Below are positions 44,217 through 55,415 of a stretch of DNA of 64,000 nucleotides, piece by piece; the stretch's first letter is position 1; each line of letters begins with the position of its first letter. Source of the stretch: Ramlibacter cellulosilyticus (lineage in GTDB: Bacteria; Pseudomonadota; Gammaproteobacteria; Burkholderiales; Burkholderiaceae_C); the NCBI RefSeq assembly GCF_014297465.1, contig NZ_JACORT010000007.1, positions 1 to 64,000 of the forward strand, given 5' to 3'. Made by a program: the position numbers and the translations under genes. The notes under the pieces were generated by a model. That model had not been told where the DNA came from, did no database searches, and saw only the letters and a list, made by a program, of their open reading frames with translations.

Positions 44217-45626
44217 TCAGTGCGCGAAGGTGATGCGGTCGGGCACGGCCTTGAAGGCGCCCAGGCGGCTCCACCACGGCATCAGCAGGAAGAAGCCGAA
44301 GTAGTAGATGGTCATGACCTGCGCGGCCAGCGTGCCCAGCGGCGACGGCGGCTGGATGCCCAGGTAGCCGAGCACCAGGAAGAACACGACGAACACGCCG
44401 TACACCGCCTTGTGCCAGCCCGGACGGTAGCGGATGGAGCGCACGGGGCTCTTGTCCAGCCAGGGCAGGAAGAACAGGATGACCACGGCGCCGCCCATGA
44501 TGACCACGCCCCAGAACTTGGCGTCGAAGGTCTTGAGCAGCACGATCGCGACCAGTGCGGCCACGACGGCGGCGACCTTGCCCATGAAGGACAGGCGGCT
44601 CCTGAAGAAGGCCCAGACCGCCGCCAGCGCCACGATGATGCAGAACACGTTGACCATCACCTCGGTGGTGGCGCGCAGCATCGAGTAGAAGGGCGTGAAG
44701 TACCAGACCGGCGCGATGTGCGCGGGCGTCACCAGCGGGTCGGCCGGGATGAAGTTGTTGTACTCCAGGAAGTAGCCGCCCAGCTCCGGCGCGAAGAAGA
44801 TGATCGCGCTGAACACCATCAGGAACACCGCCACGCCCACCATGTCGTGCACGGAGTAGTACGGGTGGAAGGGCACCGCGTCCACGGAGTGGCCGTTGGC
44901 GTCCTTCGGGTAGTCCTTCGCCTTGATGTCCACGCCGTCGGGGTTGTTGGAGCCGACGTCGTGCAGCGCGAACAGGTGCGCCACCACCAGGCCGATCAGC
45001 ACCAGCGGGATCGCGATCACGTGGAAGCTGAAGAAGCGGTTCAGCGTCGCGTCGCTCACCACGTAGTCGCCGCGGATCAGCAGGGCGAGGTCGGGGCCGA
45101 CGAAGGGCACGGCGGAGAACAGGTTCACGATCACCTGGGCGCCCCAGTAGGACATCTGGCCCCAGGGGAGCAGGTAGCCGAAGAAGGCCTCGGCCATCAG
45201 CATCAGGAAGATCGTGCAGCCGAAGATCCAGACCAGCTCGCGCGGCTTGCGGTAGCTGCCGTAGATCATGGCCTTGAACATGTGGAGGTAGACCACGATG
45301 AAGAAGGCCGAGGCACCCGTGGAGTGCATGTAGCGGATCAGCCAGCCCCAGGGCACGTCGCGCATGATGTACTCGACGGACGCGAAGGCCACGGCCGCAT
45401 CCGGCTTGTAGTGCATCACCAGGAAGATGCCGGTGACGATCTGGATCACCAGCACCAGCAGCGCCAGCGAGCCGAAGAAGTACCAGTAGTTGAAGTTCTT
45501 CGGAGCGTAGTACTCCGACATGTGGACCTTGTACGCGTCGTACGCGGTCGGGAAGCGGTTGTACAGCCAGTTGTTCAGCTTGGCGCCGGTGCTGGCGTTC
45601 GGGGAGATTTCCTTGAATTCGGCCAT
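44217..45626 (-). CDS. petB: cytochrome b of the bc1 complex
   Basis: A 469-aa cytochrome b, the quinol-oxidising membrane subunit. It has the paired-His helices that hold the two b haems (for example RYMHSTGASAFFIVVYLHMF and FFSFHVIAIPLVLIGLVVAH) and the Qo-site PEW-type segment is here PAHIAPVWYFTPFY. About nine membrane helices are predicted. It is longer than the mitochondrial form because of extra C-terminal helices, as in other betaproteobacteria. It follows petA by 11 bases. Confidence 0.96.
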   Translation of the reverse strand: MAEFKEISPNASTGAKLNNWLYNRFPTAYDAYKVHMSEYYAPKNFNYWYFFGSLALLVLVIQIVTGIFLVMHYKPDAAVAFASVEYIMRDVPWGWLIRYMHSTGASAFFIVVYLHMFKAMIYGSYRKPRELVWIFGCTIFLMLMAEAFFGYLLPWGQMSYWGAQVIVNLFSAVPFVGPDLALLIRGDYVVSDATLNRFFSFHVIAIPLVLIGLVVAHLFALHDVGSNNPDGVDIKAKDYPKDANGHSVDAVPFHPYYSVHDMVGVAVFLMVFSAIIFFAPELGGYFLEYNNFIPADPLVTPAHIAPVWYFTPFYSMLRATTEVMVNVFCIIVALAAVWAFFRSRLSFMGKVAAVVAALVAIVLLKTFDAKFWGVVIMGGAVVILFFLPWLDKSPVRSIRYRPGWHKAVYGVFVVFFLVLGYLGIQPPSPLGTLAAQVMTIYYFGFFLLMPWWSRLGAFKAVPDRITFAH

Positions 45627-45637
45627 GGTGCGTCCGT

Positions 45638-46234
45638 TCAGGCTTTCTTGTCTTCGCCGATCAGCAGGCGGGTGTCCGACAGGAAGGTGTACGGAGGCAC
45701 TTCCAGGTTGTCCGGGGCCGGCTTGTTCTTGTAGACGCGGCCGGCCAGGTCGAAGGTGGAGCCGTGGCAGGGGCACAGGAAGCCGCCCTGCCAGTCATCG
45801 GGCAGCGAGGGCTGCGGGCCCGGCTGCAGCTTGTCGGTGGGCGAGCAGCCCAGGTGCGTGCAGATGCCCACGGCCACGAAGATCTCGGGCTTGATCGAGC
45901 GGTATTCGTTCTGCGCGTATTCGGGCGTCGGGTAGGCCGTGCGCTTGGACTGCGGGTCGGCGACCTCGGCGTCGACCTTCTTGATCCCCGCGAGCTGCTC
46001 CGGCGTGCGGCGCAGGATCCACACGGGCTTGCCGCGCCATTCGACCGTCATCTTCTGGCCCGGTGCGAGCGCGGAGATGTCGACTTCGACGGGAGCACCG
46101 GCGGCCTTGGCGCGCTCGGAAGGCTGGAAGCTGCTGACGAAGGGGACGGCGACAAAGCCCGCGCCCACCGCGCCCGCACAACTTGACGCGATCAGCCACG
46201 TCCGTTTGCTGGCGTCCACCGTGGAGTTGCTCAT
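45638..46234 (-). CDS. petA: Rieske iron-sulfur subunit of the bc1 complex
   Basis: A 198-aa ubiquinol-cytochrome c reductase iron-sulfur protein. An N-terminal membrane anchor (residues about 12-35) carries a Tat-like SKRTWL segment. The [2Fe-2S] cluster motifs CTHLGC and CPCHGS are intact, with the usual linker. It is the promoter-proximal gene of petABC and lies divergent from mscL with 122 bases between starts. Confidence 0.96.
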   Translation of the reverse strand: MSNSTVDASKRTWLIASSCAGAVGAGFVAVPFVSSFQPSERAKAAGAPVEVDISALAPGQKMTVEWRGKPVWILRRTPEQLAGIKKVDAEVADPQSKRTAYPTPEYAQNEYRSIKPEIFVAVGICTHLGCSPTDKLQPGPQPSLPDDWQGGFLCPCHGSTFDLAGRVYKNKPAPDNLEVPPYTFLSDTRLLIGEDKKA

Positions 46235-46356
46235 GGGGTCCTCGAGGATCTCTCGTTGTTGAGGGTCAACCGGCGATTGTAGCGGGTCGTATCCACCGGA
46301 TTCCACCCTCGCGTTGCCTCGCGCATACTCCGGCTTTTGCGCAAGAGGAGAGGACG

Positions 46357-46815
46357 ATGGGGAAGCTGCTGCACGAATTCCGCGAATTCGCCGTGAAAGG
46401 CAACGTGGTGGACCTCGCCGTGGGCGTGATCATCGGCGCGGCCTTCGGCAAGATCGTGGACTCGCTGGTGAACGACGTGGTGATGCCCCTCATCTCGCGC
46501 ATCGTGGGCAAGCTGGACTTCTCCAACCTGTTCCTCGTGCTCGCCGAGCCGCCGGCCGGCACCCCCCTGACGCTGGACGCGCTGAAGAAGGCCGGCGTGC
46601 CGGTGCTGGCCTGGGGCAACTTCGTGACCGTGGCCGTGAACTTCCTGATCCTGGCCTTCGTGATCTTCCTGATGGTCAAGCAGGTCAACCGGCTGCGGCG
46701 CCTGAACGCGGCGCCGGAAGCCAAGGCCGAACCTGCGCCGCCGCCGGAGGACGTGCAGCTGCTGCGCGAGATCCGGGACAGCCTGAAGACGAACGGGTTG
46801 CCGGCGGCGCGGTGA
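46357..46815 (+). CDS. mscL: large-conductance mechanosensitive channel
   Basis: A 152-aa MscL, an inner-membrane pore that opens on hypo-osmotic shock. It starts [20 protein letters not shown], with TM1 continuing [17 protein letters not shown] and TM2 as [20 protein letters not shown]. The C-terminal helical bundle ([13 protein letters not shown]) is present. The ribosome site GAGGAGAGG precedes ATG 46357. It is transcribed alone, divergent from petA, and a palindromic repeat follows its stop. Confidence 0.96.
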   Translation: MGKLLHEFREFAVKGNVVDLAVGVIIGAAFGKIVDSLVNDVVMPLISRIVGKLDFSNLFLVLAEPPAGTPLTLDALKKAGVPVLAWGNFVTVAVNFLILAFVIFLMVKQVNRLRRLNAAPEAKAEPAPPPEDVQLLREIRDSLKTNGLPAAR

Positions 46816-46821
46816 GGGGGT

Positions 46822-46906
46822 GCTGGGGTGCGCTTCGCGCAACCCAGCCTACGAAACCCAGGAAGCCGGCGCCCGTAGGCTGGGTTTCGCGTCAGCGAAC
46901 CCCAGC
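46822..46906. repeat. palindromic intergenic repeat, family A
   Basis: Bases 46822-46853 (gctggggtgcgcttcgcgca…) and 46874-46906 are imperfect reverse complements around a 20-base loop, related to the element at 8747-8831. The right arm differs (tttcgcgtcagcgaac) and contains the pdxA stop codon (TCA at 46892-46894 on the plus strand). It lies between the convergent mscL and pdxA genes. Confidence 0.85.
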
Positions 46907-47911
46907 AAGCCCCCGCGCCATCCGGATCGCCTCGACCAGGCTCGACGCATCCGCCTTCCCCGTCCCCGCGATATCGAACGCCGTCCCATGATCCGGGCTG
47001 GTCCGCACCAGCGGCAGCCCCAGCGTGACGTTCACGCCCTTTTCCACGCCGAGGTACTTCACGGGGATCAGCCCCTGGTCGTGGTACATCGCGACCACCA
47101 CGTCGAATTCGCCGCGGCGCGCGCGCATGAACACCGTGTCGGGCGCGAAAGGACCGTGCAGGTCCAGGCCCTCGGACTCGGCGGCCTGCATGGCCGGCAC
47201 GATCACGTCCAGTTCCTCGCGGCCGAACAGGCCGCCTTCGCCCGCGTGCGGATTCAGTCCCGCGACGGCGACCTTCGGGCGCCGGCCGAGGGCGCGCGTG
47301 AGCGTGCGGTCGGTGATGCGCAAGGTCTCCAGCACCCGTTCGCAGGTCACCGCATCGAGCGCGGCGCGCAGCGCCACGTGGATGCTCACGAGGACCGTCC
47401 GCAATTCCTCGTTGGCCAGCATCATGCGCACGGGCATCTGCTCCACGGCGACGCCCGCATGCAGCGCGGCTTCCGCCTGCAGCAATTCGGTGTGGCCCGG
47501 GAAAGGCACGCCGGCAGCGGCGAGCGCTTCCTTGTGCAGGGGCGCGGTGACCAGCGCAGCGATGTCGCCGCGCAGGGCGGCGCGGGCGGCCCAAGTGACG
47601 GCCTCCGCGGCGAGGCGGCCGGCGGCAGCGTCGACTTTCCCGATCGTCGGCAAATCGGTGAAAGGTGTGCCCACCTGCAACAAGGGGATGCAGCGTGGCG
47701 GCACGTCCACAACGTCGACGACATCGTCGATGACGGCGACGGGCAGCGGAGGCGCGTCGCCGGCCACGGAACGCGTGCCGCGCCGCAGGCATTCGACGTC
47801 GCCGACGACGAAGGTGCCGCGCGTGAGCTCCGGCTCCTGCGCATAGGCCTTCGCGATGATCTCCGGCCCGATGCCGGCCGGATCACCGATGGTGATCGCG
47901 ATCGGCTTCAT
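46892..47911 (-). CDS. pdxA: 4-hydroxythreonine-4-phosphate dehydrogenase
   Basis: A 339-aa PdxA, which oxidises 4-phosphohydroxy-threonine in pyridoxal phosphate synthesis. It begins KPIAITIGDPAGIGPEIIAK and has the metal-binding segments FPGHTELLQ, LNPHAGEGGLFG and HDQGLIPVKYLG, with length and order as usual. The last residues LAGVR and the stop fall in a palindromic repeat. Its ATG overlaps the stop of the upstream Nif3-type gene (ATGA). Confidence 0.94.
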   Translation of the reverse strand: MKPIAITIGDPAGIGPEIIAKAYAQEPELTRGTFVVGDVECLRRGTRSVAGDAPPLPVAVIDDVVDVVDVPPRCIPLLQVGTPFTDLPTIGKVDAAAGRLAAEAVTWAARAALRGDIAALVTAPLHKEALAAAGVPFPGHTELLQAEAALHAGVAVEQMPVRMMLANEELRTVLVSIHVALRAALDAVTCERVLETLRITDRTLTRALGRRPKVAVAGLNPHAGEGGLFGREELDVIVPAMQAAESEGLDLHGPFAPDTVFMRARRGEFDVVVAMYHDQGLIPVKYLGVEKGVNVTLGLPLVRTSPDHGTAFDIAGTGKADASSLVEAIRMARGLAGVR

Positions 47912-48666
47912 GCCGGGTTGTCCACGTCGACGAACTCGTGCGCGATCCCGAGCTCGCGCGCCACGTGCGCCGCCACCGCCGGCGCGCCGTAGCGCTCGGT
48001 CGCGTGGTGCCCGCAGGCGAGGAAGCTCACGCCGCATTCGCGCGCGTAGTGCGCCTGCGGCTCGGAGATCTCGCCGGTGAGGAAAGCCTGCGCGCCGGCC
48101 GCGATCGCGGCCTCGAAGTACGACTGCGCGCCGCCCGTGCACCAGGCGACGCGCCGGATCGGGCCCGGCGCGCCCGCCACCGCGGTGACGGGCCGGCCCA
48201 GCGCCTGGCGCACGTGGGCCGCCAGCGCATCGGTGTCCGCGAACACCTGGCCGTCGGCGCGCCCGCCGATGAAGCCGAGGTCCTGCTCGCCGAAACGGCT
48301 GCTCGCCTGCAGGCCGAGGCGCTGCCCGAGCTGCGCGTTGTTCCCGAGCTCCGGGTGCGCGTCCAGCGGCAGGTGGTACGCGTAGAGGTTGATGTCGTGC
48401 GCGAGCAGCAGCGCCAGGCGCTGCTTCATCCAGCCGGTCACGCGCCCGTCCTGCCCGCGCCAGAACAGGCCGTGGTGCACGAAGATCGCGTCGGCGCCGC
48501 GCTCCACGGCGGCCTCGATCAGCGCGCGGCTCGCCGTCACGCCCGAGACGATGCTGCGCACGGTCTCGCGGCCTTCCACCTGCAGCCCGTTCGGACCGTA
48601 GTCCTTGAAGCGCTCCGGCGCGAGCAGGGAATCGAAGGCTTGCAGCAGGTCTTGCCGGTGGGTCAT
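47908..48666 (-). CDS. Nif3-like dinuclear metal centre protein
   Basis: A 252-aa protein of the Nif3/YbgI family, toroidal hexamers with two metal ions per subunit. The ligand motifs FVHHGLFW and CGHHATERYG are present, as is the conserved N-terminal KDYGPNGLQVEG. Proposed roles range from GTP cyclohydrolase-like to metal-insertion functions, and none is established here. ATG 48666 is used. It is co-transcribed with pdxA through a 4-base overlap. Confidence 0.92.
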   Translation of the reverse strand: MTHRQDLLQAFDSLLAPERFKDYGPNGLQVEGRETVRSIVSGVTASRALIEAAVERGADAIFVHHGLFWRGQDGRVTGWMKQRLALLLAHDINLYAYHLPLDAHPELGNNAQLGQRLGLQASSRFGEQDLGFIGGRADGQVFADTDALAAHVRQALGRPVTAVAGAPGPIRRVAWCTGGAQSYFEAAIAAGAQAFLTGEISEPQAHYARECGVSFLACGHHATERYGAPAVAAHVARELGIAHEFVDVDNPA

Positions 48667-48754
48667 GGGAAAGAGGTCACAGCGATCAGGCCCCATTGTC
48701 CTATGCCCCGCGCGGCCGCCGGCCGCACCATCGGCGGCTTGCACAGGAGCGTCC

Positions 48755-50020
48755 ATGGGCACGATCGCATTGGTGGTGTGGAGCATGGCGCTCGGCGCGA
48801 TCGCCGCCGTGGGCCTCGCGCGGGCCGGCGACCTCTTCCGGCGGCCCGGTCCCGCGCAGCTGCGCGCGCTGGCCTTCCACCTGAGCGTGTTCCTGCTGGT
48901 GCTGGTCGAAAGCGGCGTGCTGCGGCAGCTGGCGCATCCCGGCCCGGAGCGGCTGCGCGTGCTGCAGGTGCTGGCCGGGCCGGTGTGCGTCGGCGTCTCC
49001 AGCTTCTGGATCCAGGGCTGGCTGGGCGCGGGTGAGCGCGACCGCCTCATGGCCGCGGTGCTGCGCGCTGCCGCCTTCGGCGTGCCGGCGGGCGGCGTGG
49101 CCGCGCTGTTGCTGCCGGGCGAGCTGCAGCTGCCCGCCGCGGCGCTGCTCTCGCTGCTGGGGAGCGGCCTCACGTGCTGGCTGACCGTCCGCGCCTGGAC
49201 CATCGGCGACCGGCTCGCGCTGGTCATGGCGGGCGGCTGCGCGCTGACGCTGCCGGCCATCGCCGGCCTGTACGCCTTGGCCATGCACCGGGGCCCCTGG
49301 CCGCTGGCGGTGCACGTCGCGCTGGCCGTCGCCGCGGTCGGCAGCAACGCCGTCACCGGCCACGGCCTGTGGCGGCGCGCGCGCCGCGCCTGGCGCACGC
49401 GCGAGGGCGGCGCGACGGCCATCGATCCGGTGACCCAGGTCCACAGTTCCACGGCGCTGGTGCAGCAGCTGCTGGCCGCGCAGAAGCGGCGGCGCCGCAC
49501 CGGCCGCGAAGGCGCGCTGCTGGCCGTCACCATCTTCGAGCCGGAGCGCATCGCCACGCTGGCGGGCAACGCGGCCCTCAACGAGGTCTGGATGACCCTG
49601 GCGGGGCGCATCCAGCGCCAGATCGGCCTGGTGAACCCGGTCGGGCGCTACTGGGACCGCTGCTTCGTCGGCCTCGTGGAGACCATCCCGGCCCGCCCCT
49701 GGCTGCGCACCATCGGCCTGCGCCTGGCAGGCACCTTGCGGCAGCCGGTGGAAGTCACCGGCCGCAACGGCGAGGCCATGCGGGTGCGCGTCGATTTCGG
49801 GGTGGGCGTCGTGCACCTGCGGCGCCGCCCCCTCGAAGTCGAGGACGTGCTGGACGAGGCGCAGCGCCTGGCCGAGGCGGCGCGGCAGATGCGCTCGCGT
49901 GCCGCCCTGGCGGACCCGCAGACGGGCGAGCCGGTGCCCGCGGAGCAGGCCAGCTTCCACGGCCGGCCGGCCCGGCCCCTGCTGCAGCCGGTGGCGGCCA
50001 CGCAGCGCGCCGCCACCTGA
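48755..50020 (+). CDS. membrane protein with degenerate GGDEF domain
   Basis: A 421-aa protein with six or seven membrane helices (residues 1-205) followed by a GGDEF-like domain (about 225-370). The domain opens DPVTQVHSSTALVQQLL, like the DPLTGL...R start of diguanylate cyclases, but the signature position (near 299) reads GRYWD instead of GGDEF. It is therefore not expected to make c-di-GMP; a GTP- or protein-binding sensor role is possible. ATG 48755 has CAGGAG upstream. It lies directly ahead of the DegS-like protease gene (70 bases). Confidence 0.75.
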   Translation: MGTIALVVWSMALGAIAAVGLARAGDLFRRPGPAQLRALAFHLSVFLLVLVESGVLRQLAHPGPERLRVLQVLAGPVCVGVSSFWIQGWLGAGERDRLMAAVLRAAAFGVPAGGVAALLLPGELQLPAAALLSLLGSGLTCWLTVRAWTIGDRLALVMAGGCALTLPAIAGLYALAMHRGPWPLAVHVALAVAAVGSNAVTGHGLWRRARRAWRTREGGATAIDPVTQVHSSTALVQQLLAAQKRRRRTGREGALLAVTIFEPERIATLAGNAALNEVWMTLAGRIQRQIGLVNPVGRYWDRCFVGLVETIPARPWLRTIGLRLAGTLRQPVEVTGRNGEAMRVRVDFGVGVVHLRRRPLEVEDVLDEAQRLAEAARQMRSRAALADPQTGEPVPAEQASFHGRPARPLLQPVAATQRAAT

Positions 50021-50090
50021 TCCGCGCCGCCCTGCGGCTGGCCCTCGCGCAGTCGCGCGGGCATACACTCGGGCTTTCCCAAGATACAAC

Positions 50091-51260
<1,170 letters not shown>

Positions 51261-51294
51261 TCCGGCCGCAAAGGGCTGGGACGGACCGAGCCCT

Positions 51295-51377
51295 GTAGGC
51301 TGGGTTGCGCGGAGCGCACCCCAGCAACCCGCGCCGTTGCGAAAAGCTGGGGTGCCCTTCGGGCAACCCAGCCTCCG
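51295..51377. repeat. palindromic intergenic repeat, family A
   Basis: Bases 51295-51325 (gtaggctgggttgcgcggag…ccccagc) and 51346-51377 (gctggggtgcccttcgggca…) are imperfect inverted copies of the family A unit. They lie between the convergent DegS-like gene and tatC. The right arm diverges in the centre (cccttcggg replaces gcttcgcg) but keeps its own palindromicity, a compensatory pattern typical of a selected hairpin. Confidence 0.85.
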
Positions 51378-51460
51378 TACCCGCCAGGAAAGCAAATGCG
51401 GCGCAGTGCGCCGCATCTTCGAGGAAGCCGTGGGTTCCCGCCTCCGCGGGAACGACGGGA

Positions 51461-52255
51461 TCAAGGCTTCGCCGCTTCGCCCTCTTCGTCCGGTGCCTTC
51501 GTGTGCCTGATGAAGATCTGCGCCGCCCAGATGCCCATTTCGTACAGCAGGCACATCGGGATCGCGAGCGCGAGTTGCGACACCACGTCGGGCGGCGTGA
51601 TGACGGCGGCGATGATGAAGGCGAGGACCACGAAGTAGCCGCGGAATTCCTTCAGCTTCTCCACCGAGACGATGCCCATGCGCGCCAGCACCACCACCAC
51701 GATCGGCACCTCGAAGGCGGCGCCGAAGGCGAGGAACATGGTGAGCACGAAGCTCAGGTAGGCCTCGATGTCCGGCGCGGCCGTGATGCTCTTGGGCGCG
51801 AAGCTCTGGATGAACGAGAAGACCTTCCCGAACACGAAGAAGTAGCAGAACCCCACCCCGATGAAGAACAGGATGGTGCTGGAGATCACCAGCGGCAGCA
51901 CCAGCTTCTTCTCGTGCGAGTACAGGCCCGGCGCCACGAAGGCCCACACCTGCCACAGCACCACGGGCAGCGCGACCAGGAAGGCCGCCATCAGCAGGAT
52001 CTTCAGCGGCACCACGAAGGGCGAGATCACCGAGGTGGCGATCAGGGTGGCGCCCTTGGGCAGGTGCGCCACGAGGGGCTGCGCCAGCAGGTCGTAGAGG
52101 GCGGCGGGACCCGGGTAGACGGCCAGCACCGCCGCGACGACGGCGATGGCGATGACGGCCTTGATCAGCCGGTCGCGCAGCTCGATCAGGTGCGCGACGA
52201 AGGGCTGCTCGGTGCCGGCCAGCTCGTCTTCCTGGTCGTTCGGTGTTGTGGACAT
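51461..52255 (-). CDS. tatC: Sec-independent translocase subunit TatC
   Basis: A 264-aa TatC with six membrane helices, the receptor for twin-arginine signals. The conserved FVAHLIELRDRLIKAVIA and the second-loop segment WQVWAFVAPGLYSHEKK with FAFGAAFEVP-like FLAFGAAFEVPIVV are present. It lies downstream of tatA and tatB, all leftward, 34 bases after tatB. The C-terminus is acidic (APDEEGEAAKP). Confidence 0.96.
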   Translation of the reverse strand: MSTTPNDQEDELAGTEQPFVAHLIELRDRLIKAVIAIAVVAAVLAVYPGPAALYDLLAQPLVAHLPKGATLIATSVISPFVVPLKILLMAAFLVALPVVLWQVWAFVAPGLYSHEKKLVLPLVISSTILFFIGVGFCYFFVFGKVFSFIQSFAPKSITAAPDIEAYLSFVLTMFLAFGAAFEVPIVVVVLARMGIVSVEKLKEFRGYFVVLAFIIAAVITPPDVVSQLALAIPMCLLYEMGIWAAQIFIRHTKAPDEEGEAAKP

Positions 52256-52289
52256 AGGGGAACGGCCGCCGGCGCTGCCGGCCCCGCTT

Positions 52290-52751
52290 TCAGTTGAACT
52301 TCTGCGGGCGGTACTTTGCCACACGGGCCGCACCGGACAGCGCCCGGGTGCGCACGCCCGTGCGGGCCTTGTACCAGTGGGGCACGGCGCCCTGCTTCAC
52401 GCGCCACTTCTTCTTCGGGTGCTTGTACTCGGGATAGGACGGCGAAGCGTCGGGCAGCGCATCCTGCGCGGTGGACGTCGCGTCCTGCCACTGCTTCTCG
52501 AAGTCGGACGCGGCGGTGGACACGGAGCTCTCGACGTCGCGGGCCGCGCTCTCCACCGTCTCCTTCATCTTCTTGAGCTCGTCGAGCTCCATGGAGCGGT
52601 TGACTTCGGCCTTGACGTCGTTCACGTAGCGCTGGGCCTTGCCCAGCAGCGTGCCCACCGTCCGCGCGACGCGCGGCAGTTTCTCCGGCCCGATCACGAT
52701 CAGGGCCACGGCGCCGATCAGCGCCATCTTGGACAGGCCGAGGTCGATCAC
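52290..52751 (-). CDS. tatB: Sec-independent translocase subunit TatB
   Basis: A 153-aa TatB. An N-terminal membrane helix ([20 protein letters not shown]) with the GPEKLPR hinge precedes an amphipathic helix and a long coiled region (residues 40-95). A basic tail ([12 protein letters not shown]) closes it. It forms the substrate-binding complex with TatC. The gene lies 14 bases after tatA. Confidence 0.95.
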   Translation of the reverse strand: MIDLGLSKMALIGAVALIVIGPEKLPRVARTVGTLLGKAQRYVNDVKAEVNRSMELDELKKMKETVESAARDVESSVSTAASDFEKQWQDATSTAQDALPDASPSYPEYKHPKKKWRVKQGAVPHWYKARTGVRTRALSGAARVAKYRPQKFN

Positions 52752-52765
52752 TCAGGAACCGCGGA

Positions 52766-53017
52766 TCAGGACTTGTTGCGGGCTTCGACGTCGATGGTGG
52801 TCTTGTCCGCGGGGGCGCCGGACGGACCCTGCGACGCGGTGACCTGCGACTGCGGCGGCACGGGAGTGTCCGGCTGGCTGCCGTCCTTCATGCCGTCCTT
52901 GAAACCCTTGACGGCGCCACCGAGGTCGGAGCCGATGTTCTTCAGCTTCTTGGTGCCGAAGACCAGCACCACGATCAACAGCACGACCAGCCAGTGCCAG
53001 ATGGAAAAGGAACCCAT
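52766..53017 (-). CDS. tatA: Sec-independent translocase subunit TatA
   Basis: An 83-aa TatA, the pore-forming subunit. It opens with [20 protein letters not shown], then the [14 protein letters not shown] hinge and amphipathic helix [14 protein letters not shown] polar disordered tail follows. It is the first tat gene; the HIT gene ends 65 bases upstream on the same strand. Confidence 0.95.
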   Translation of the reverse strand: MGSFSIWHWLVVLLIVVLVFGTKKLKNIGSDLGGAVKGFKDGMKDGSQPDTPVPPQSQVTASQGPSGAPADKTTIDVEARNKS

Positions 53018-53082
53018 GGATTACTCCTGTTTACTGCTCGGATTCTAGTCGGGCTGGGAAGTTCGCCCCGTGTGGGAACTGC

Positions 53083-53442
53083 TCAGCCCTTCAGCCAGGG
53101 CCGCGGCCCGCCGATGACGTGGAAGTGCACGTGCGGCACTTCCTGTCCGCCGTCCGCGCCCGTGTTGCACACGATGCGGAAGCCGCCTTCCGGGTACGGC
53201 CGGCAGCCTTCCTGCTGCGCGAGCTTCGGCACGAGCGTCATGATCCTGCCCAGCACCGCGGCGTGCCGCTCCTCGACGTGCGCCATCGACGTGACGTGCT
53301 CCTTGGGGATCAGCAGGAAGTGCACCGGCGCCCAGGGGTGGATGTCGTGGAAGGCGAGGACGTCCTCGTCCTCGTACACCTTCTTCGAGGGGATCTTCCC
53401 CTCGACGATCTTGCAGAAGATGCAGTTCGGGTCGTGGTTCAT
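53083..53442 (-). CDS. HIT family nucleotide-binding protein (HINT type)
   Basis: A 119-aa histidine-triad protein, probably a purine nucleoside phosphoramidase. It has the zinc-type CIFCKIVEGKIPSKKVYEDE start and the triad HVHFHVIGG. It sits at the end of the his region and ahead of tatA, a conserved Burkholderiales order. ATG 53442 matches the family N-terminus. Confidence 0.94.
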   Translation of the reverse strand: MNHDPNCIFCKIVEGKIPSKKVYEDEDVLAFHDIHPWAPVHFLLIPKEHVTSMAHVEERHAAVLGRIMTLVPKLAQQEGCRPYPEGGFRIVCNTGADGGQEVPHVHFHVIGGPRPWLKG

Positions 53443-53453
53443 GGCCGCGGGAC

Positions 53454-53816
53454 TCAATCGGGATAGCGATTGTCGTTGAAGCGCAGCCAGCCGCGCAGGC
53501 AGCGGTACAGGTACCAGGCGCCGATGAGCGTGTACGCGATCGCGCCGGGGAAGACGAAGAGCAGCCACAGCGGCGACGTGATCAGCAGCCACAGCAGCGT
53601 CCACCACACGGTGCGGATCATGTAGCTGTGGTGCGCCACGTAGCGGGCGTCGGTCTCGTCCGCGCGCTTGACGTAGTGCACGACCAGCGCGATCAGCGAG
53701 AGGCTCCAGAGCGTGAACGGCGCCACCGTGTGCATGCCGTACAGGACGTGCATCACGGTGCGGCGGCCCGGGTTGCCGTTGTCGTCTTCGAGCGTCACGT
53801 AGTCGGTTTCCGCCAT
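53454..53816 (-). CDS. small integral membrane protein (DUF4870-like)
   Basis: A 120-aa protein with three predicted membrane helices (TVAPFTLWSLSLIALVVHYV, MIRTVWWTLLWLLITSPLWL, FVFPGAIAYTLIGAWYLYRC) and the segment YVAHHSYMIRT that resembles DUF4870 proteins. Function is unknown. It lies between hisE and the HIT gene, 19 bases after hisE and 11 before HIT, so it is part of the same transcript. A GW/R-rich C-terminus faces the cytoplasm by the positive-inside rule. Confidence 0.75.
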   Translation of the reverse strand: MAETDYVTLEDDNGNPGRRTVMHVLYGMHTVAPFTLWSLSLIALVVHYVKRADETDARYVAHHSYMIRTVWWTLLWLLITSPLWLLFVFPGAIAYTLIGAWYLYRCLRGWLRFNDNRYPD

Positions 53817-53835
53817 GGCAACCCCCAGGAGAGTC

Positions 53836-54198
53836 TCATTCGCCCCCGGCCTCGCGGGCCTGCGCCTTGCGCAGGGCCTTCTCCTCCAGCCCGGAGAGGC
53901 CCTCGCGCCGCTGCAGTTCCGCGATCACGTCCGCCGGCTTCAGGCCGTAGTGCGCCAGCGCGATCATGCTGTGGAACCAGAGGTCGGCCACTTCGCCGAC
54001 CAGCTTCTTCGGGTCGCCGCCCTGGTCGCAATCCTTGGCGGCCATGACGACCTCGGTCGCCTCCTCGCCGATCTTCTTCAGGAACGCGTCGGGCCCCTTG
54101 TGCAGCAGCCGCGCGACGTAGCTCGCGTCGGGATCGCCGCCGTTGGCGGGCTTGCGGCTTTCGATGACGTCGGCCAGGCGGGCCAGGGGATCGCTCAT
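53836..54198 (-). CDS. hisE: phosphoribosyl-ATP pyrophosphatase
   Basis: A 120-aa HisE, which removes pyrophosphate from PR-ATP in step 2 of histidine synthesis. It has the all-alpha MazG-like fold with the metal segment [14 protein letters not shown] and [18 protein letters not shown]. It is a separate gene from hisI, as is usual in betaproteobacteria, with 6 bases between them. Confidence 0.95.
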   Translation of the reverse strand: MSDPLARLADVIESRKPANGGDPDASYVARLLHKGPDAFLKKIGEEATEVVMAAKDCDQGGDPKKLVGEVADLWFHSMIALAHYGLKPADVIAELQRREGLSGLEEKALRKAQAREAGGE

Positions 54199-54204
54199 GT
54201 CTCG

Positions 54205-54594
54205 CTACTTGTAGATGGTGGACGGGTCCTTCAAGACCGGCTCCACGGATTGCCACTGCCCGTCGCGCCAGAGCTGGAAGAAGCAGCTGTGGCGGCCCGT
54301 GTGGCAGGCGATGGAGGGGTCGTGCCCGAGCTGCGTCACCTTGAGCAGCAGCACGTCGTTGTCGCAGTCCATGCGGATCTCGTGCACCTGCTGCACGTGG
54401 CCGGACTCCTCGCCCTTGAACCACAGCTTGCCGCGCGAGCGGCTGAAATACACCGCGCGACCGAGTTCGGCCGTCTTCTGCAGCGCCGCGCGGTCCATCC
54501 AGGCGAACATGAGCACGTCGCCGGTCTTCGCTTCCTGGGCGATCACCGGGACGAGCCCCTGGGCGTCCCACTTGACTTCATCGAGCCAGTCCAT
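54205..54594 (-). CDS. hisI: phosphoribosyl-AMP cyclohydrolase
   Basis: A 129-aa HisI, step 3 of histidine synthesis. It has the zinc site [11 protein letters not shown] and [11 protein letters not shown], and the conserved [23 protein letters not shown] 54594 gives the usual length. It follows hisF by 38 bases and precedes hisE. Confidence 0.95.
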   Translation of the reverse strand: MDWLDEVKWDAQGLVPVIAQEAKTGDVLMFAWMDRAALQKTAELGRAVYFSRSRGKLWFKGEESGHVQQVHEIRMDCDNDVLLLKVTQLGHDPSIACHTGRHSCFFQLWRDGQWQSVEPVLKDPSTIYK

Positions 54595-54632
54595 GGCCCG
54601 ATTGTCCCACGACACGCCGCCGCGATCCGCGC

Positions 54633-55412
<780 letters not shown>

Positions 55413-55415
55413 GGA

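Noticed and set aside
48755..50020. Active diguanylate cyclase
   Set aside because: The GGDEF signature is replaced by GRYWD, so catalytic activity is not expected.
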